Under the pieces are notes generated by a model, which saw only the letters and a list, made by a program, of their open reading frames with translations, had not been told where the DNA came from and did no database searches. A DNA stretch of 64,000 nucleotides, taken from the NCBI RefSeq assembly GCF_017068395.1, contig NZ_CP070619.1, positions 5,704,001-5,768,000 on the forward strand, read 5' to 3'. Numbering within the stretch: the first letter of the stretch is position 1; each line of letters opens with the position of its first letter. The position numbers were made by a program, and so were the translations under genes. Shown here piece after piece: positions 1 through 8,550 of this stretch. Source of the stretch: Rhodococcus pseudokoreensis. Its GTDB lineage: Bacteria; Actinomycetota; Actinomycetes; Mycobacteriales; Mycobacteriaceae.

Positions 1-373
1 CGATCATGTGGGCGTCGTCTGCGAGCTGACCGGGTCCAGCACCGAATATGACACGCCCTCGGCTGAGGTGATCGAGCAGCACCAACCGGTCGGCAACCAT
101 GAACGGGTGGTGATAGGGCAGCGAGACGACGCCGAGCCCCAGTTTGATCCGCGACGTCCGCTGAGCTGCGGCGGCGAGGAACATCTCCGGAGACGACACG
201 ATCTCCACACCACCGGAGTGATGCTCACCGATCCAGAACTCGGCGAATCCTAGTTTGTCCATGTGCTCGACAAGCTGCAGGTCCTGGTGAATCGCGGTGT
301 TCGCATCCGTCTCGATCTTGTGCCACGGTGCGAGGAATGCCCCGAACTCGACGGTTGCGCGTGGGTTACCCAT
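1..373 (-). CDS. LLM-class flavin-dependent monooxygenase, N-terminal part (runs off window)
   Basis: The minus strand reads open from an ATG at 373 to the window edge, about 124 codons. The start is preceded by AGGAG at a normal distance. The translation begins MGNPRATVEFGAF and holds the luciferase-like pattern: an early beta strand, then GFAEFWIGEHHS, SSPEMFLAAAA, RIKLGLGVVSLPYHHP and RGRVIFGAGPG. These match the bacterial luciferase-like (LLM) TIM-barrel fold, which uses reduced FMN and oxygen. The substrate cannot be told from the N-terminal part. The C-terminal two thirds lie outside the window, so completeness is unknown. Family call firm; function inferred only at family level. Confidence 0.85.
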   Translation of the reverse strand, partial: MGNPRATVEFGAFLAPWHKIETDANTAIHQDLQLVEHMDKLGFAEFWIGEHHSGGVEIVSSPEMFLAAAAQRTSRIKLGLGVVSLPYHHPFMVADRLVLLDHLSRGRVIFGAGPGQLADDAHMI

Positions 374-697
374 GATTTCTCCTGATCAACGTATCCGGAT
401 GGCGGAGCCTGACTCTCTGTGCCCACCAGCATCCAGCTGATCGACCGCACTGTGATGTAGCGCATTCGGACACCACCGCCTGCCGGGCTGACACCCGAAA
501 TCTTTCCCCGGTTGTACTGTCCGCAGCTCGAGCTTCCACACATGATGGTGGCAAACCGGATGTCTCGCAGGTGGCTCTAGCAGTGCCTCATCCACCGGTG
601 AGTCCCGTGTCCCAATATCAGACAAGTGATTCGCCCTGATTGCACCGAAACTGTCTACCGCCACGGATCGTGGCGGCAATTCCGTGGAGGAGAAGTC
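374..697. other. intergenic, no gene recognised
   Basis: I see no convincing coding sequence here. Short open frames exist on both strands but lack start signals and family resemblance. The stretch separates the minus-strand flavin monooxygenase from a plus-strand small gene, so it should hold promoters for both. Confidence 0.4.
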
Positions 698-946
698 ATG
701 GACAGGACTGATCGGCAAATCGCACAGTTCGTCGTCATGTGGGCGCCATATGGGTGGCCGCCGGCAGACAGAACGTGGGTGGAGTTCGGCATGTCGTCCG
801 AGCGTCTCCACGTTCGTTGCATCGAGATCATCGGCGCGGCGCGGCGAACTCGTGAATTGGCGCCTGATGAAAGAGAATTAGTCGGCCAACTCGTTTCCAT
901 AATGATGCGACGTCGGATCAAGCGAATCTTCGATCGCGTCGCGTAG
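698..946 (+). CDS. small actinobacterial protein with FxVxWAPxGxPP motif, DUF3263-like
   Basis: An 82-residue protein. The ATG at 698 is chosen because GGAGGAGAAG sits just upstream; the longer frame from 626 has no such site. The body reads QFVVMWAPYGWPPADR, then VEFGMSSERLHVRC, and a basic C-terminus RRRIKRIFDRVA. A tryptophan-containing helix, a Gly/Pro turn and an F-G-M-S/T segment recall the small DUF3263-type helical proteins common in Rhodococcus and Mycobacterium, whose role is not known to me. The next gene is a clear paralogue. No function is assigned; it may be a small DNA-binding or regulatory protein, but nothing here proves that. Confidence 0.5.
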   Translation: MDRTDRQIAQFVVMWAPYGWPPADRTWVEFGMSSERLHVRCIEIIGAARRTRELAPDERELVGQLVSIMMRRRIKRIFDRVA

Positions 947-1006
947 GCGTTTGGAGGCTGTCCAGGAAAGCGACCAACAACAATCCACCTAGTGAGACAC
1001 GTTGGC

Positions 1007-1324
1007 ATGAGCAACAACAAGGCACATCCGAGACCACCACGCCACGCGAGGACGGCTGGGCGCCCCTGGGCTGCCGACGGAGCCGCTGCCGATCACGACA
1101 TCCTCGACTTCGCCGTACTGTGGGCGCCGATCGGCGGCCCATCAGCCCAGCACATACATGCGGCCTTCGGCCTCGCAGCCGCGCACTACAGTCACCGCCT
1201 CGATGAGGCGGTGCGACGCGACCGAACTCAAAGAGCGAGTCGATGCGCCGAACGTATAGACTTGGTGTACTCGGACTCTGTACTCACCGCGATATCGTGT
1301 GGCACCGCTGCAAGGTTTACGTGA
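1007..1324 (+). CDS. small protein, paralogue of the preceding gene
   Basis: This 105-residue frame shares DILDFAVLWAPIGGPS and HAAFGLAAAHYSHRLDEAV with the 698-946 protein, in the same order and spacing. The ATG at 1007 is used; no strong ribosome site is visible, which weakens the call. The C-terminus after about residue 75 looks unlike a folded domain, and a neighbouring frame at 1288-1340 encodes RYRVAPLQGLRERF, so the 3' part may be rearranged. Function unknown. It sits beside an IS21 relic, so erosion of this locus is likely. Confidence 0.4.
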   Translation: MSNNKAHPRPPRHARTAGRPWAADGAAADHDILDFAVLWAPIGGPSAQHIHAAFGLAAAHYSHRLDEAVRRDRTQRASRCAERIDLVYSDSVLTAISCGTAARFT

Positions 1325-1367
1325 GCGCTTTGCCTCCCAGTTTGTGACCGACGAGCCTCGCACAGCA

Positions 1368-1740
1368 CTACAGGCGGGAAATTGCGGTGCGCGCCCGGCG
1401 AAGCCTGACCAGCCTTCCTCCCTGGCCCCCAGGTGCGGTCGGGTCATGGCTGCGCCAAGATTCCGTGCCAGCCCCGAAGGCGCCGGGGCCAACGAGCAGG
1501 TGCGCCATCGAGTCCACCCCCCAGGAGGTGGGTGGACTCGGGCTGATCGACCCAACCCACGGGTCTTCTCGCTGGGCGGATGGTCGATGATCGCGTTTGG
1601 CCGGTCGGTGGCGTTCGCGGAGGCCGCGCACATCGACGGAGTTTGCGGTCACGGATCTGCCGGGTCAGCGTCGGATACGACAACCGGTAGCCGAGGACCT
1701 CGAGCTCGTCGCACAGGGTGCGGGCCCCGCTGAGGCAAGG
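1368..1740 (-). pseudogene. IS21-family transposase (IstA-type) relic, frameshifted
   Basis: Three minus-strand frames, read in order, rebuild one stretch of an IS21 transposase: RTLCDELEVLGYRLSYPTL with TRQIRDRKLR (about 1635-1725), then RPNAIIDHPPSEKTR, then SWGVDSMAHLLVG. In intact IS21 proteins these are contiguous: the end of the helix-turn-helix region followed by the entry to the DDE catalytic core. At least two frameshifts separate them, and neither the N-terminus, most of the catalytic core nor the IstB helper gene is present. It is therefore a dead fragment. Confidence 0.6.
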
Positions 1741-1768
1741 CCTCCTCAATTCCGGTGGGGCCGCCTGG

Positions 1769-3559
1769 TCAGCTGCTGCTCGTGGAGTTGGCAAGAAGTT
1801 TGTCTGGGATCGGTGCGTGTTGTGCGCCGAGATACTCGCCCAAACCTTTTGCCTGGGCATCGATACGTGTGCACGATGCGACGCCATCCTCGAGCCACCC
1901 GTGCACCAGGAAGTTCAATGCGTTGAGGTTTGGGAACTCGTGCCGTACAACCCTCAGTGCCGCAGCCTCTGGGACCAGCTTCAGAAACGTCTCTATGGTC
2001 AAATAGGCTCGCAACCAATCGAACGCTTCGTCACTGTCGACCCAGACGCCTACGTTCGCCGTACCGGCCTTGTCGCCGGACCGCGTGCCCACCAACGTGT
2101 CCAACCTCGTTGTGCTGGTGGGCTCGTCCGACCAGTTTACTGCCGTGACGGTCGATTCACGCTTCGATCGTCGCGAAGACTCAGAGGGTGCGGGCGGCCA
2201 GGGGACCGGAGTTCGTTTGCCGTCGATGACCACCTCGACAGCAACCGATGACTTCGGGATCAGGCACGGCCACTGAATACCAACCAGTCGCTCACGGGCC
2301 GGCGGGGTGAAGGTGTAGAAACCGGGAATGCTGGATGTCCCGAGCTGCGTGATGCGGTCAGAGAATTTGGCCCGTGAAACCTTCTCTCGTGAGCGGTCTC
2401 GGGCATTGATGACCACCAGTGCTGTCGACTCGTCATAGGTTCCGCCGTCACTCGACATCGGCCCGATCCTCGTCCAGCGAAAGCTGTCGAACTGCGTCTC
2501 ATCGCCCACAGCGTCGATCACCTGATTGCGTAGCCAAGCTTCCTTTTCGGAGATACGGCCACCAGTGAGTCCGATGGTTACCTGATTGCGGTAGCCCCCT
2601 TCATATGACAGCGATAGTTTCAGATTGTCGGTAGGCGGAAGTCCTCTAGTGTCACTGACCCGCACCCGGTTCGGAGCGATCTCGGCTACCGTGCACGAAC
2701 TCAGATCCGCAATAACGTCCGGGTTGTGGTAGAGCGGACTTCCCACCTCGTAGAGTAACTGTGCGCGCACGGTTCCGCCGTCCACCACGCCACCGGACGC
2801 GGCACTCTTGGTAATCACGGAACTGCCGTCGGACTCGATCTCTGCGATCGGCATACCCGGTAGACCTAAGTCGGGGTGTCGATCGAACAGTGAGTAGTTG
2901 CCGCCGGTGGCTTGGCAGCCACATTCGATCACATGGCCCGCGGCCAATGCCCCGGCGAGCTTGTCCCACTCGTCATGCTTCCACCCGAAATGCCACGCGG
3001 CTGGGCCGATCACCAACGCGGCATCCGTCACTCGTGGACACACCACGATATCTGCCCCTTGCGTCAACGCTTCCACGATCGGCCAAGCCCCCAGATACGC
3101 GTTGGCGGTAAGTACCTGCGTCGTAGAGATATCCAGTGTCTCTGTGGTGTCCAAGTGCTCCAGCGGAACACCCCGGTCGCGCAAGTGTTCCAGCCTGTCT
3201 AGCTGATTGTCGCCGGTCACTGCAGCCACGGTCAGGTCCAGCCCTGCCGAGGCGCAAGCATCTCGCAAAGCGGAAGCGCAGGCCTCTGGATCGAGACCGC
3301 CCGCATTGGTGATCACCTTGATGCCGCGCGCCGCGATGGCGCCGAGGTTGTCGCCTATCTGGGAGAGAAACCCCTCTGCGTAGCCCACACCGCCACGGAG
3401 CTGGTTCTTCCTCAGTACGAGCATCGTCAGCTCGGCCAAGTAGTCGCCAGCGAGGATATCGCAATCGCTCGCAATGAGTTCGGCGATGGCGGACGCTCGG
3501 TCGCCGTAATACGCCGAGAACTGCCCTACACGAAGCGGACGGCTGGCATCGTCAGACAT
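1769..3559 (-). CDS. acyclic terpene utilisation AtuA family protein
   Basis: 596 residues from the ATG at 3559, chosen because the protein then starts with the family's usual LRVGQFSAYYGDR segment; a longer reading adds 45 residues of unlikely sequence. Residues about 10-440 form the DUF1446 (AtuA) domain, with DILAGDYLAELTM, GIKVITNAGGLDP, ADIVVCPRVTDAALV and ECGCQATGGNYS. The last 110 residues, beginning TLVGTRSGDKAGTANVGVW, are the small AtuA C-terminal domain often found fused. In Pseudomonas the family is tied to citronellol/geraniol catabolism, but its chemistry is not settled. It diverges from an acyl-CoA dehydrogenase and transporter, which suggests a shared catabolic role. Substrate here is inference. 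Confidence 0.85.
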   Translation of the reverse strand: MSDDASRPLRVGQFSAYYGDRASAIAELIASDCDILAGDYLAELTMLVLRKNQLRGGVGYAEGFLSQIGDNLGAIAARGIKVITNAGGLDPEACASALRDACASAGLDLTVAAVTGDNQLDRLEHLRDRGVPLEHLDTTETLDISTTQVLTANAYLGAWPIVEALTQGADIVVCPRVTDAALVIGPAAWHFGWKHDEWDKLAGALAAGHVIECGCQATGGNYSLFDRHPDLGLPGMPIAEIESDGSSVITKSAASGGVVDGGTVRAQLLYEVGSPLYHNPDVIADLSSCTVAEIAPNRVRVSDTRGLPPTDNLKLSLSYEGGYRNQVTIGLTGGRISEKEAWLRNQVIDAVGDETQFDSFRWTRIGPMSSDGGTYDESTALVVINARDRSREKVSRAKFSDRITQLGTSSIPGFYTFTPPARERLVGIQWPCLIPKSSVAVEVVIDGKRTPVPWPPAPSESSRRSKRESTVTAVNWSDEPTSTTRLDTLVGTRSGDKAGTANVGVWVDSDEAFDWLRAYLTIETFLKLVPEAAALRVVRHEFPNLNALNFLVHGWLEDGVASCTRIDAQAKGLGEYLGAQHAPIPDKLLANSTSSS

Positions 3560-3606
3560 AGGCACGTTCCCTAGATGGTCAGGTTCCTGGGCCGACCGCA
3601 ACGAAA

Positions 3607-3619
3607 TGTACGTCGTACA
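3607..3619. promoter_or_regulatory. candidate operator, TGTACG-T-CGTACA palindrome
   Basis: A perfect inverted repeat (6-bp arms, 1-bp spacer) lies 47 bp upstream of the AtuA-family start, in the divergent gap facing the acyl-CoA dehydrogenase. With its flanks it also resembles the TNGTNNNACNA shape of GntR-type sites. No regulator gene touches the gap, so the protein that would bind is unknown. Confidence 0.4.
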
Positions 3620-3908
3620 AGGAATATTCGATGATATGGCACCTCGAAACCGGCGCCCGCTGCCAGCTAAGCAGTCCCCCGCCCCCACTGTCAAGGATAG
3701 GTGAATCTATTGGCGGCATGATTGGAGCCAGTCTTGACGCCGATGGTTCGGCGCCTTATGTTGCATGCGACACGGTCGCTGGTTTCTATCGGCTACATCA
3801 CAGGGGTGTCCGTCCCGCGCCAGAGCGCTGTACGGGTTCGCGCAGGTGGGCGCAACCAGGTCGAAATCGGGTGCACAAAAATTAAAGACGAACAGCGAGG
3901 CCACATTA

Positions 3909-5084
3909 ATGGAGCCGTTCCCTCACCAGTCCCAGAACAAAGAGTTGCGCAGCGCGGTGCGCGAACTGTGCAGGAAATTCGATCTTACGTATTGGGACCA
4001 GCATGATCGCGACCACACATTCCCCGAGGAGTTCTACAACGCGTTCGCTGCGGCTGGCTATCTAGGAACCACGATTCCGGAGGAGTACGGGGGCGGTGGC
4101 GGATCGATGTCCGATCTCATCGCAGTACTGGAAGAGGTCGGCGCGTCCGGCGGTGCGCTCAATGCATGCAGCAGCGTGCACACACCTCTGTTGACCGTGC
4201 CGACCCTACTCAAATATGGCTCCGAACTGCAGAGGGAAGAGTTCCTGCCGCAGATCGCGGCCGGCCGGTTGTTTGTCACCTTCGGCGTTACCGAACCGGA
4301 CGCCGGCACCGACACTACGATGATCGGCACAAAGGCAACGCCAACTTCGCACGGTTACCTGATCAACGGGTCGAAGGTCTGGAACAGTGGCGCATTGCGC
4401 GGCGACAAGATTTTCCTTCTGGCCCGCACATCGCAGCCCGCAGACGGGCAGCGCAAAGGTCACGGGCTGACACTGTTCCTCACCGACCTGAAGGCCGACA
4501 CCATCGAGATCAACCCGATCCCGAAGATCGGCCGCAACGCCTTCGCCTCGTGCGAAGTCTTTTTCAACGATCACCTGGTCACAGGAGATGAGGTCGTCGG
4601 CGAGGTGGGCATGGGGTTTTACCACCTGCTCGACAGTCTCAACGGTGAGCGTCTCTACCTGGCCGCCGAGGCATTGGGGTTGGGGCGCTGGGCACTGGAG
4701 GCAGCATCTACCTACGCGCAGGACCGCGTCGTGTTCTCGCGCCCGATCGGCAAAAATCAGGCGGTTCAACATCCACTAGCCAACAGTTATCTGGAACTGC
4801 TGGCTGCCGCCCAGGTTGTGTACAACGCCGTCGCCGAGTGCGAAGAACACGGGGCGTCATCTATCGGACTGATCGCAAACGCAGCCAAGTATCTCTCCAC
4901 CGAGGCATCATTTCGCGCACATGACGCCGCCATGCAGGTATTCGGTGGATACTCGTTCGCCCGCGAGTACCACGTCGGGCGACATTGGATCGAATCTCGG
5001 CTGCAGCGAATTGCGCCCATCAACAATCAGATGGTGCTCAACTACATCGCAGAGCGTGCACTACATCTCAGCAGAAGCTACTGA
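3909..5084 (+). CDS. acyl-CoA dehydrogenase
   Basis: 391 residues from an ATG at 3909 with a GCGAGG-type ribosome site. It has the full acyl-CoA dehydrogenase layout: helical N-domain with FPEEFYNAFAAAGYLG, the flavin signature FGVTEPDAGTD at 125-135, NGSKVWNSGA, and the C-terminal helical domain with FSRPIGKNQAVQHPLA and MQVFGGYSFAREYHV. Glu247 in GERLYLA lies where isovaleryl-CoA dehydrogenase keeps its catalytic base, while the C-terminal YEGT-type Glu is absent, so a branched-chain acyl-CoA substrate is plausible. It ends NYIAERALHLSRSY, much like the acyl-CoA dehydrogenase at 60783-61949, a likely paralogue. It precedes a transporter gene by 66 bp and probably shares its transcript. Confidence 0.9.
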   Translation: MEPFPHQSQNKELRSAVRELCRKFDLTYWDQHDRDHTFPEEFYNAFAAAGYLGTTIPEEYGGGGGSMSDLIAVLEEVGASGGALNACSSVHTPLLTVPTLLKYGSELQREEFLPQIAAGRLFVTFGVTEPDAGTDTTMIGTKATPTSHGYLINGSKVWNSGALRGDKIFLLARTSQPADGQRKGHGLTLFLTDLKADTIEINPIPKIGRNAFASCEVFFNDHLVTGDEVVGEVGMGFYHLLDSLNGERLYLAAEALGLGRWALEAASTYAQDRVVFSRPIGKNQAVQHPLANSYLELLAAAQVVYNAVAECEEHGASSIGLIANAAKYLSTEASFRAHDAAMQVFGGYSFAREYHVGRHWIESRLQRIAPINNQMVLNYIAERALHLSRSY

Positions 5085-5150
5085 TTTTCCAACTGAGGCC
5101 CAACCACCGCCAATTCATATTCCGCGCACTCTAAAGTCAGGATCATCGAG

Positions 5151-6566
5151 ATGACGGCGACTACCATTAGGACACAAGGCAATGGCATACGGAAGGCATT
5201 GCGGAGATTAATGCCATTCCTGGCGTTCCTATACTTCGTCGCAAACATAGACCGGATAGCAATCGCGCATGCGGCGCCCCACGGCATGACTCACGACCTT
5301 GGGATCACGGCTACCCAGCTGGGCCTCGCGGCCGGGTTCTTTTTCATTACCTACACCCTCCTGGAGATACCGGCGAATGTCGCGCTGACCCGCCTCGGTC
5401 CCAGGGTATGGCTGACTACGATCATCTTGGCATGGGGTGTAGTCCAGACTGCGTCAGCTTTCGTGCCAAACGTCGAAGCAATGTACGTGGCACGATTACT
5501 GGTGGGAGCGGCGGAGGCAGGTTTTGTGCCCGGCGTGATTTTCTATATGCTGCGATGGTTCCCGCGCAGCGTCATGGCGTGGGCACTGTCAATCTTCTAC
5601 ATAATGCCGTTCGTCACCAATGCTGTTGCGGCGCCGCTATTCACTCTTACCAAAGATACCGGCGAATTGCTGCCCATCGACATGACACCCTGGCGATTCC
5701 TCATCCTTGTTTCCGGAATACTCGGTGCCGCAGCAGGAATCGCGACCTGGGTGTACCTCCGAAATGATCCCGAGGAAGTCGCGTGGCTGACACCCGACGA
5801 GAGTGCTGAACTCAAGAGCGCGGTAGCTCGGGAGGAAAGCAACGTCGAAGCGGCCGGCGGTGATCATTCCGGCGTGTTCTCGGCGCTCAAAGACCGCCGA
5901 GTGTTGCTGCTCGGTCTTGCGTTTTTCCCTTCGACATTTTGTTCGTTTAGTCTTATCTTTTTCCTGCCAACGATCATCTCCACGTTTCGCGATTCGAATG
6001 GGGATGAATTGTCCGATGGCCTGCAGACATTGCTGAATGCATTTCCCTGGGCATTGGGCATCGTCGGCGGCTTGCTGATCTCACGTTATGCGACGAAGAT
6101 CAACTCCCCTGGGCTCGGCGCAGTCATCGGCTGTACGTTCGGTGTCCTTGGCTCGGTCATCGCTGTTACCAGCACGAACCCTTATGTATTGATCGTCGCT
6201 CTCGCGATCGCAGCATTTGGACTGGCGGCGATCGCTCCGACCATCTTTGCCGTCGCACCTAAGTTGTTTGTCGGCGCATCAGGTGCTGCTGCGATCGCAC
6301 TGATCAACAGTATCGGCGGCAGTGGCGGCTTCTTCGGACCCTATCTCACTGGCTTCGTTACCGATCATTTCGGCAGCCAGCGAATTGTGTACGGGCTCAT
6401 GGTCGTCGGGTTCGCCATGTGCGGTCTACTCACTTTCCTGATCGACCGCTCGGCGAACCGATCGATTGAGGCGCGCGAGGTGCACGGGGCGCCGCATGAC
6501 GCGGAACAGTTGCGAGTGCGCAGGCGAACCGACGGCTCGCGCTCGGGTTCGACTTCCGCGAAATGA
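5151..6566 (+). CDS. MFS transporter, ACS (anion:cation symporter) family
   Basis: 471 residues with about 12 hydrophobic segments. The N-terminus carries the ACS hallmark: LMPFLAFLYFVANIDRIAIAHA, followed by TATQLGLAAGFFFITYTLLEIPANV and ARLLVGAAEAGFVPGVIFY. This family imports organic anions such as phthalate, tartrate, glucarate or 4-hydroxyphenylacetate with protons. The start ATG at 5151 follows ATCATCGAG. It lies just downstream of the acyl-CoA dehydrogenase and opposite the AtuA-family gene, so it probably imports the acid those enzymes degrade. A second ACS member with the same block order lies at 31294-32667. Substrate not predictable from sequence. Confidence 0.88.
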   Translation: MTATTIRTQGNGIRKALRRLMPFLAFLYFVANIDRIAIAHAAPHGMTHDLGITATQLGLAAGFFFITYTLLEIPANVALTRLGPRVWLTTIILAWGVVQTASAFVPNVEAMYVARLLVGAAEAGFVPGVIFYMLRWFPRSVMAWALSIFYIMPFVTNAVAAPLFTLTKDTGELLPIDMTPWRFLILVSGILGAAAGIATWVYLRNDPEEVAWLTPDESAELKSAVAREESNVEAAGGDHSGVFSALKDRRVLLLGLAFFPSTFCSFSLIFFLPTIISTFRDSNGDELSDGLQTLLNAFPWALGIVGGLLISRYATKINSPGLGAVIGCTFGVLGSVIAVTSTNPYVLIVALAIAAFGLAAIAPTIFAVAPKLFVGASGAAAIALINSIGGSGGFFGPYLTGFVTDHFGSQRIVYGLMVVGFAMCGLLTFLIDRSANRSIEAREVHGAPHDAEQLRVRRRTDGSRSGSTSAK

Positions 6567-6712
6567 CGACCGCGTACCTCCGCCGACGGTGTGGCACTCA
6601 CGTTGGACGGGGCAGGTAGCACAGACGGCCTTAGCGCCGCGCCGTCCGCGACAACCAAACGCGTGTCGGAGGCGCGCAGCTCGTTGGAGGTGTTCGGGCA
6701 TATCTACTCCTG

Positions 6713-7390
6713 TCAGTCGGTCTGGTCTCGGACTCTGGCGCCGCGGATTCCGTGTTGGTCGGCGCCGTCGGTGATCGCGAGCAGGATCTGGTTGAGTGAG
6801 GTGACCTCGTCGGTGCGGCCTTGTAGCCAGAGGTTGTCCTCGCTCATCTGCGTTCCGTAGCGGGCCGCGAATGTCTCCCTGCGGATCTCGATGAACCGCT
6901 GGGTTTCCTCGAGTTGCCGGGAGAGTTCGGGGGCGTGGGTGGCGTCGGTTACGAACTTCGGCAGGTCAAGGACGCGTTGCCCTTGTCGCAGGATTGCTTC
7001 GGCGGGAGGGTGCACCAACCGTTCGGCGGTACGCGATCAGCCCGGTTGTCGAGCTTGAGGAAGTCGTAGAGATCCGAGGTGTCGATCCCGGGGGTTCGGC
7101 CGTCGCTGGTGACCTTCTTGTAGCGGAGGAATTCACGCTCTTCGGTTTCCGACAGCGTCACCGCATAATGCATGGTCATTTCAGGGCTGACATGTCCGAA
7201 GTATCTCATCATCACGTGCAATGGAACGCGCGCGTTGAGCAGGGTTGGTGGCGGCCGTGTGTCGGAATCGATGTGTCTTAGTGATCTTTATCGGGTGTCC
7301 GGCGCTGCCGGTGATCGCCAAGCGGTCCGCGAGCGTGCCCAAGTGAAGATTATGTGGACAACTCGATGCCAACAAGTGATGAGAGGACAA
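6713..7390 (-). pseudogene. tyrosine recombinase/integrase relic, two frameshifts
   Basis: Three overlapping minus-strand frames join into the C-terminal half of a tyrosine recombinase. The first has THRFRHTAATN (catalytic H-x-x-R), the second MMRYFGHVSPEMTMHYAV (the G-H and the nucleophilic Tyr) and LSETEEREFLRYK, the third PELSRQLEETQRFIE and DEVTSLNQILLAI down to a stop at 6713. In actinobacterial transposon integrases these follow one another in one frame. Frameshifts near 7225 and 6960, plus loss of the N-terminal domain and the first catalytic Arg, make it non-functional. Confidence 0.7.
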
Positions 7391-7508
7391 AGCCTGTGCC
7401 CGAACACTTCGAATTAAGCGACTGGTGCCCCCGACCGGTGTCGAGAAGATCTGACAGGGCGGCGTTGTGTCATTCCAGCGCCGGACACTCTAGACTGAGC
7501 GCAGTCAA

Positions 7509-7519
7509 TGGTTGAACCA
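7509..7519. promoter_or_regulatory. candidate FadR-type operator TGGTTGAACCA
   Basis: A perfect 5-1-5 palindrome 70 bp upstream of the GntR/FCD regulator start. It fits the TGGTNNNACCA form bound by several FadR-subfamily proteins, so autoregulation is a reasonable inference. Confidence 0.4.
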
Positions 7520-7589
7520 GGCTTGACCCAACTGATTCACCGTCGAAGCTATGCGTGCGTGGTGGTCATCGCGACAGGAGGGAGATCGG

Positions 7590-8336
7590 ATGGGTGCGGA
7601 GCAGAAGTTTGAGCCTGCGAAGACAAGGCGTGCCTTCGACGACATCATCGATCAGATTCGGGGCCTGCTTCAATCGGGCGAACTGCGCCCGGGGGAAAAG
7701 TTACCCAGTGAGCGAGTTTTTGCTGAACAACTCGGCGTCAGCCGAAATACGTTACGCGAAGCGTTGAGGATGCTCGAGATTTCCGGCTTGGTGACCCTCA
7801 AGGGAGGGCACAGCGGCGGCGCCTTCGTCTCGGATTCCACGTCGAAGGCTGTGGCCCGGGGAATTCTGGACGGGATGACTCTCACTCAATATTCGCTGAC
7901 GGATTTGACCGAAGCGAGGATTGGCGTGGAGAGCCTGATCATTGACAGGGTATGTGAACGTGCAACGGAAGCCGAGTTCGACGCTCTTGAGGAGATTGTG
8001 CGGCGCACCGCAGCGATCGATGCAGCCACACATTGGCGAGACAAGCTGAAACTGCATCTTGAGTTTCATCAGATGCTGACCGAGGCGGCACACAATCCGA
8101 TTCTGTCGATTCTCATCAAGCCGCTGTTAGAGCTGACCCACGACCTGACACTTCGAGTGGGCCCGTCCGCCGACGACTACATCATCGAGTCCCGATTTCG
8201 GTTGCTCGATGCCCTGAGGAAGCGTGATGCCTCCGCGGCGAAAGGCGAACTCGAATGGTATCTGGCGAAGCTTCAGAACCGGTGGATCGAGGGCACCTCA
8301 GCACAGTCGGCGCCGACGGCGTCGGTGGTGCCGTGA
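7590..8336 (+). CDS. GntR-family regulator, FadR subfamily (FCD domain)
   Basis: 248 residues; the ATG at 7590 is preceded by GGAGGGAG. The N-terminal winged helix-turn-helix spans about residues 8-75, with LRPGEKLPSERVFAEQLG, SRNTLREALRMLE and GLVTLKGGHSGGAFV. The C-terminal FCD effector domain follows: a helical bundle with LTEARIGVES, LEFHQMLTEAAHNP and SRFRLLDALRKRD; Asp/His residues of this kind usually bind a metal and a carboxylate ligand. Such proteins repress catabolic genes until an organic acid binds. It stands alone on the plus strand between a recombinase relic and a hairpin terminator, and may govern the convergent racemase/TRAP genes. Ligand unknown. Confidence 0.88.
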   Translation: MGAEQKFEPAKTRRAFDDIIDQIRGLLQSGELRPGEKLPSERVFAEQLGVSRNTLREALRMLEISGLVTLKGGHSGGAFVSDSTSKAVARGILDGMTLTQYSLTDLTEARIGVESLIIDRVCERATEAEFDALEEIVRRTAAIDAATHWRDKLKLHLEFHQMLTEAAHNPILSILIKPLLELTHDLTLRVGPSADDYIIESRFRLLDALRKRDASAAKGELEWYLAKLQNRWIEGTSAQSAPTASVVP

Positions 8337-8389
8337 TCTCCACGTTGGCACCGATCACCTGAAGCGTCAAGATTGTTCGACGTGAATAT

Positions 8390-8432
8390 GCCAGACAGCC
8401 CAGCGGTCGAATCGCACGTTGGGCTGTCTGGC
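8390..8432. terminator. hairpin terminator between convergent genes
   Basis: A perfect 13-bp stem (gccagacagccca at 8390-8402 pairing with 8420-8432) with a 17-nt loop lies between the plus-strand regulator (stop 8336) and the minus-strand racemase (stop 8551). It lacks a long T-run, as is common in GC-rich actinobacteria. It could serve both directions. Confidence 0.6.
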
Positions 8433-8550
8433 GTCTCTGTGGGTCAATCGGTGGGAGTTGCCATCGCCATCAGTGCGAGGGGTTGGACTGTAGCTCCGGC
8501 GTCGTCGACGCACGTGCGGGCCGACCGTTCAAACGCGGCTCTCATCAGGG

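Noticed and set aside
6591..6720. Plus-strand segment SEARSSLEVFGHIYS as an integrase C-terminus
   Set aside because: The GHIY motif recalls tyrosine recombinases, but the rest of the frame does not, and it opposes the better-supported minus-strand relic next to it.
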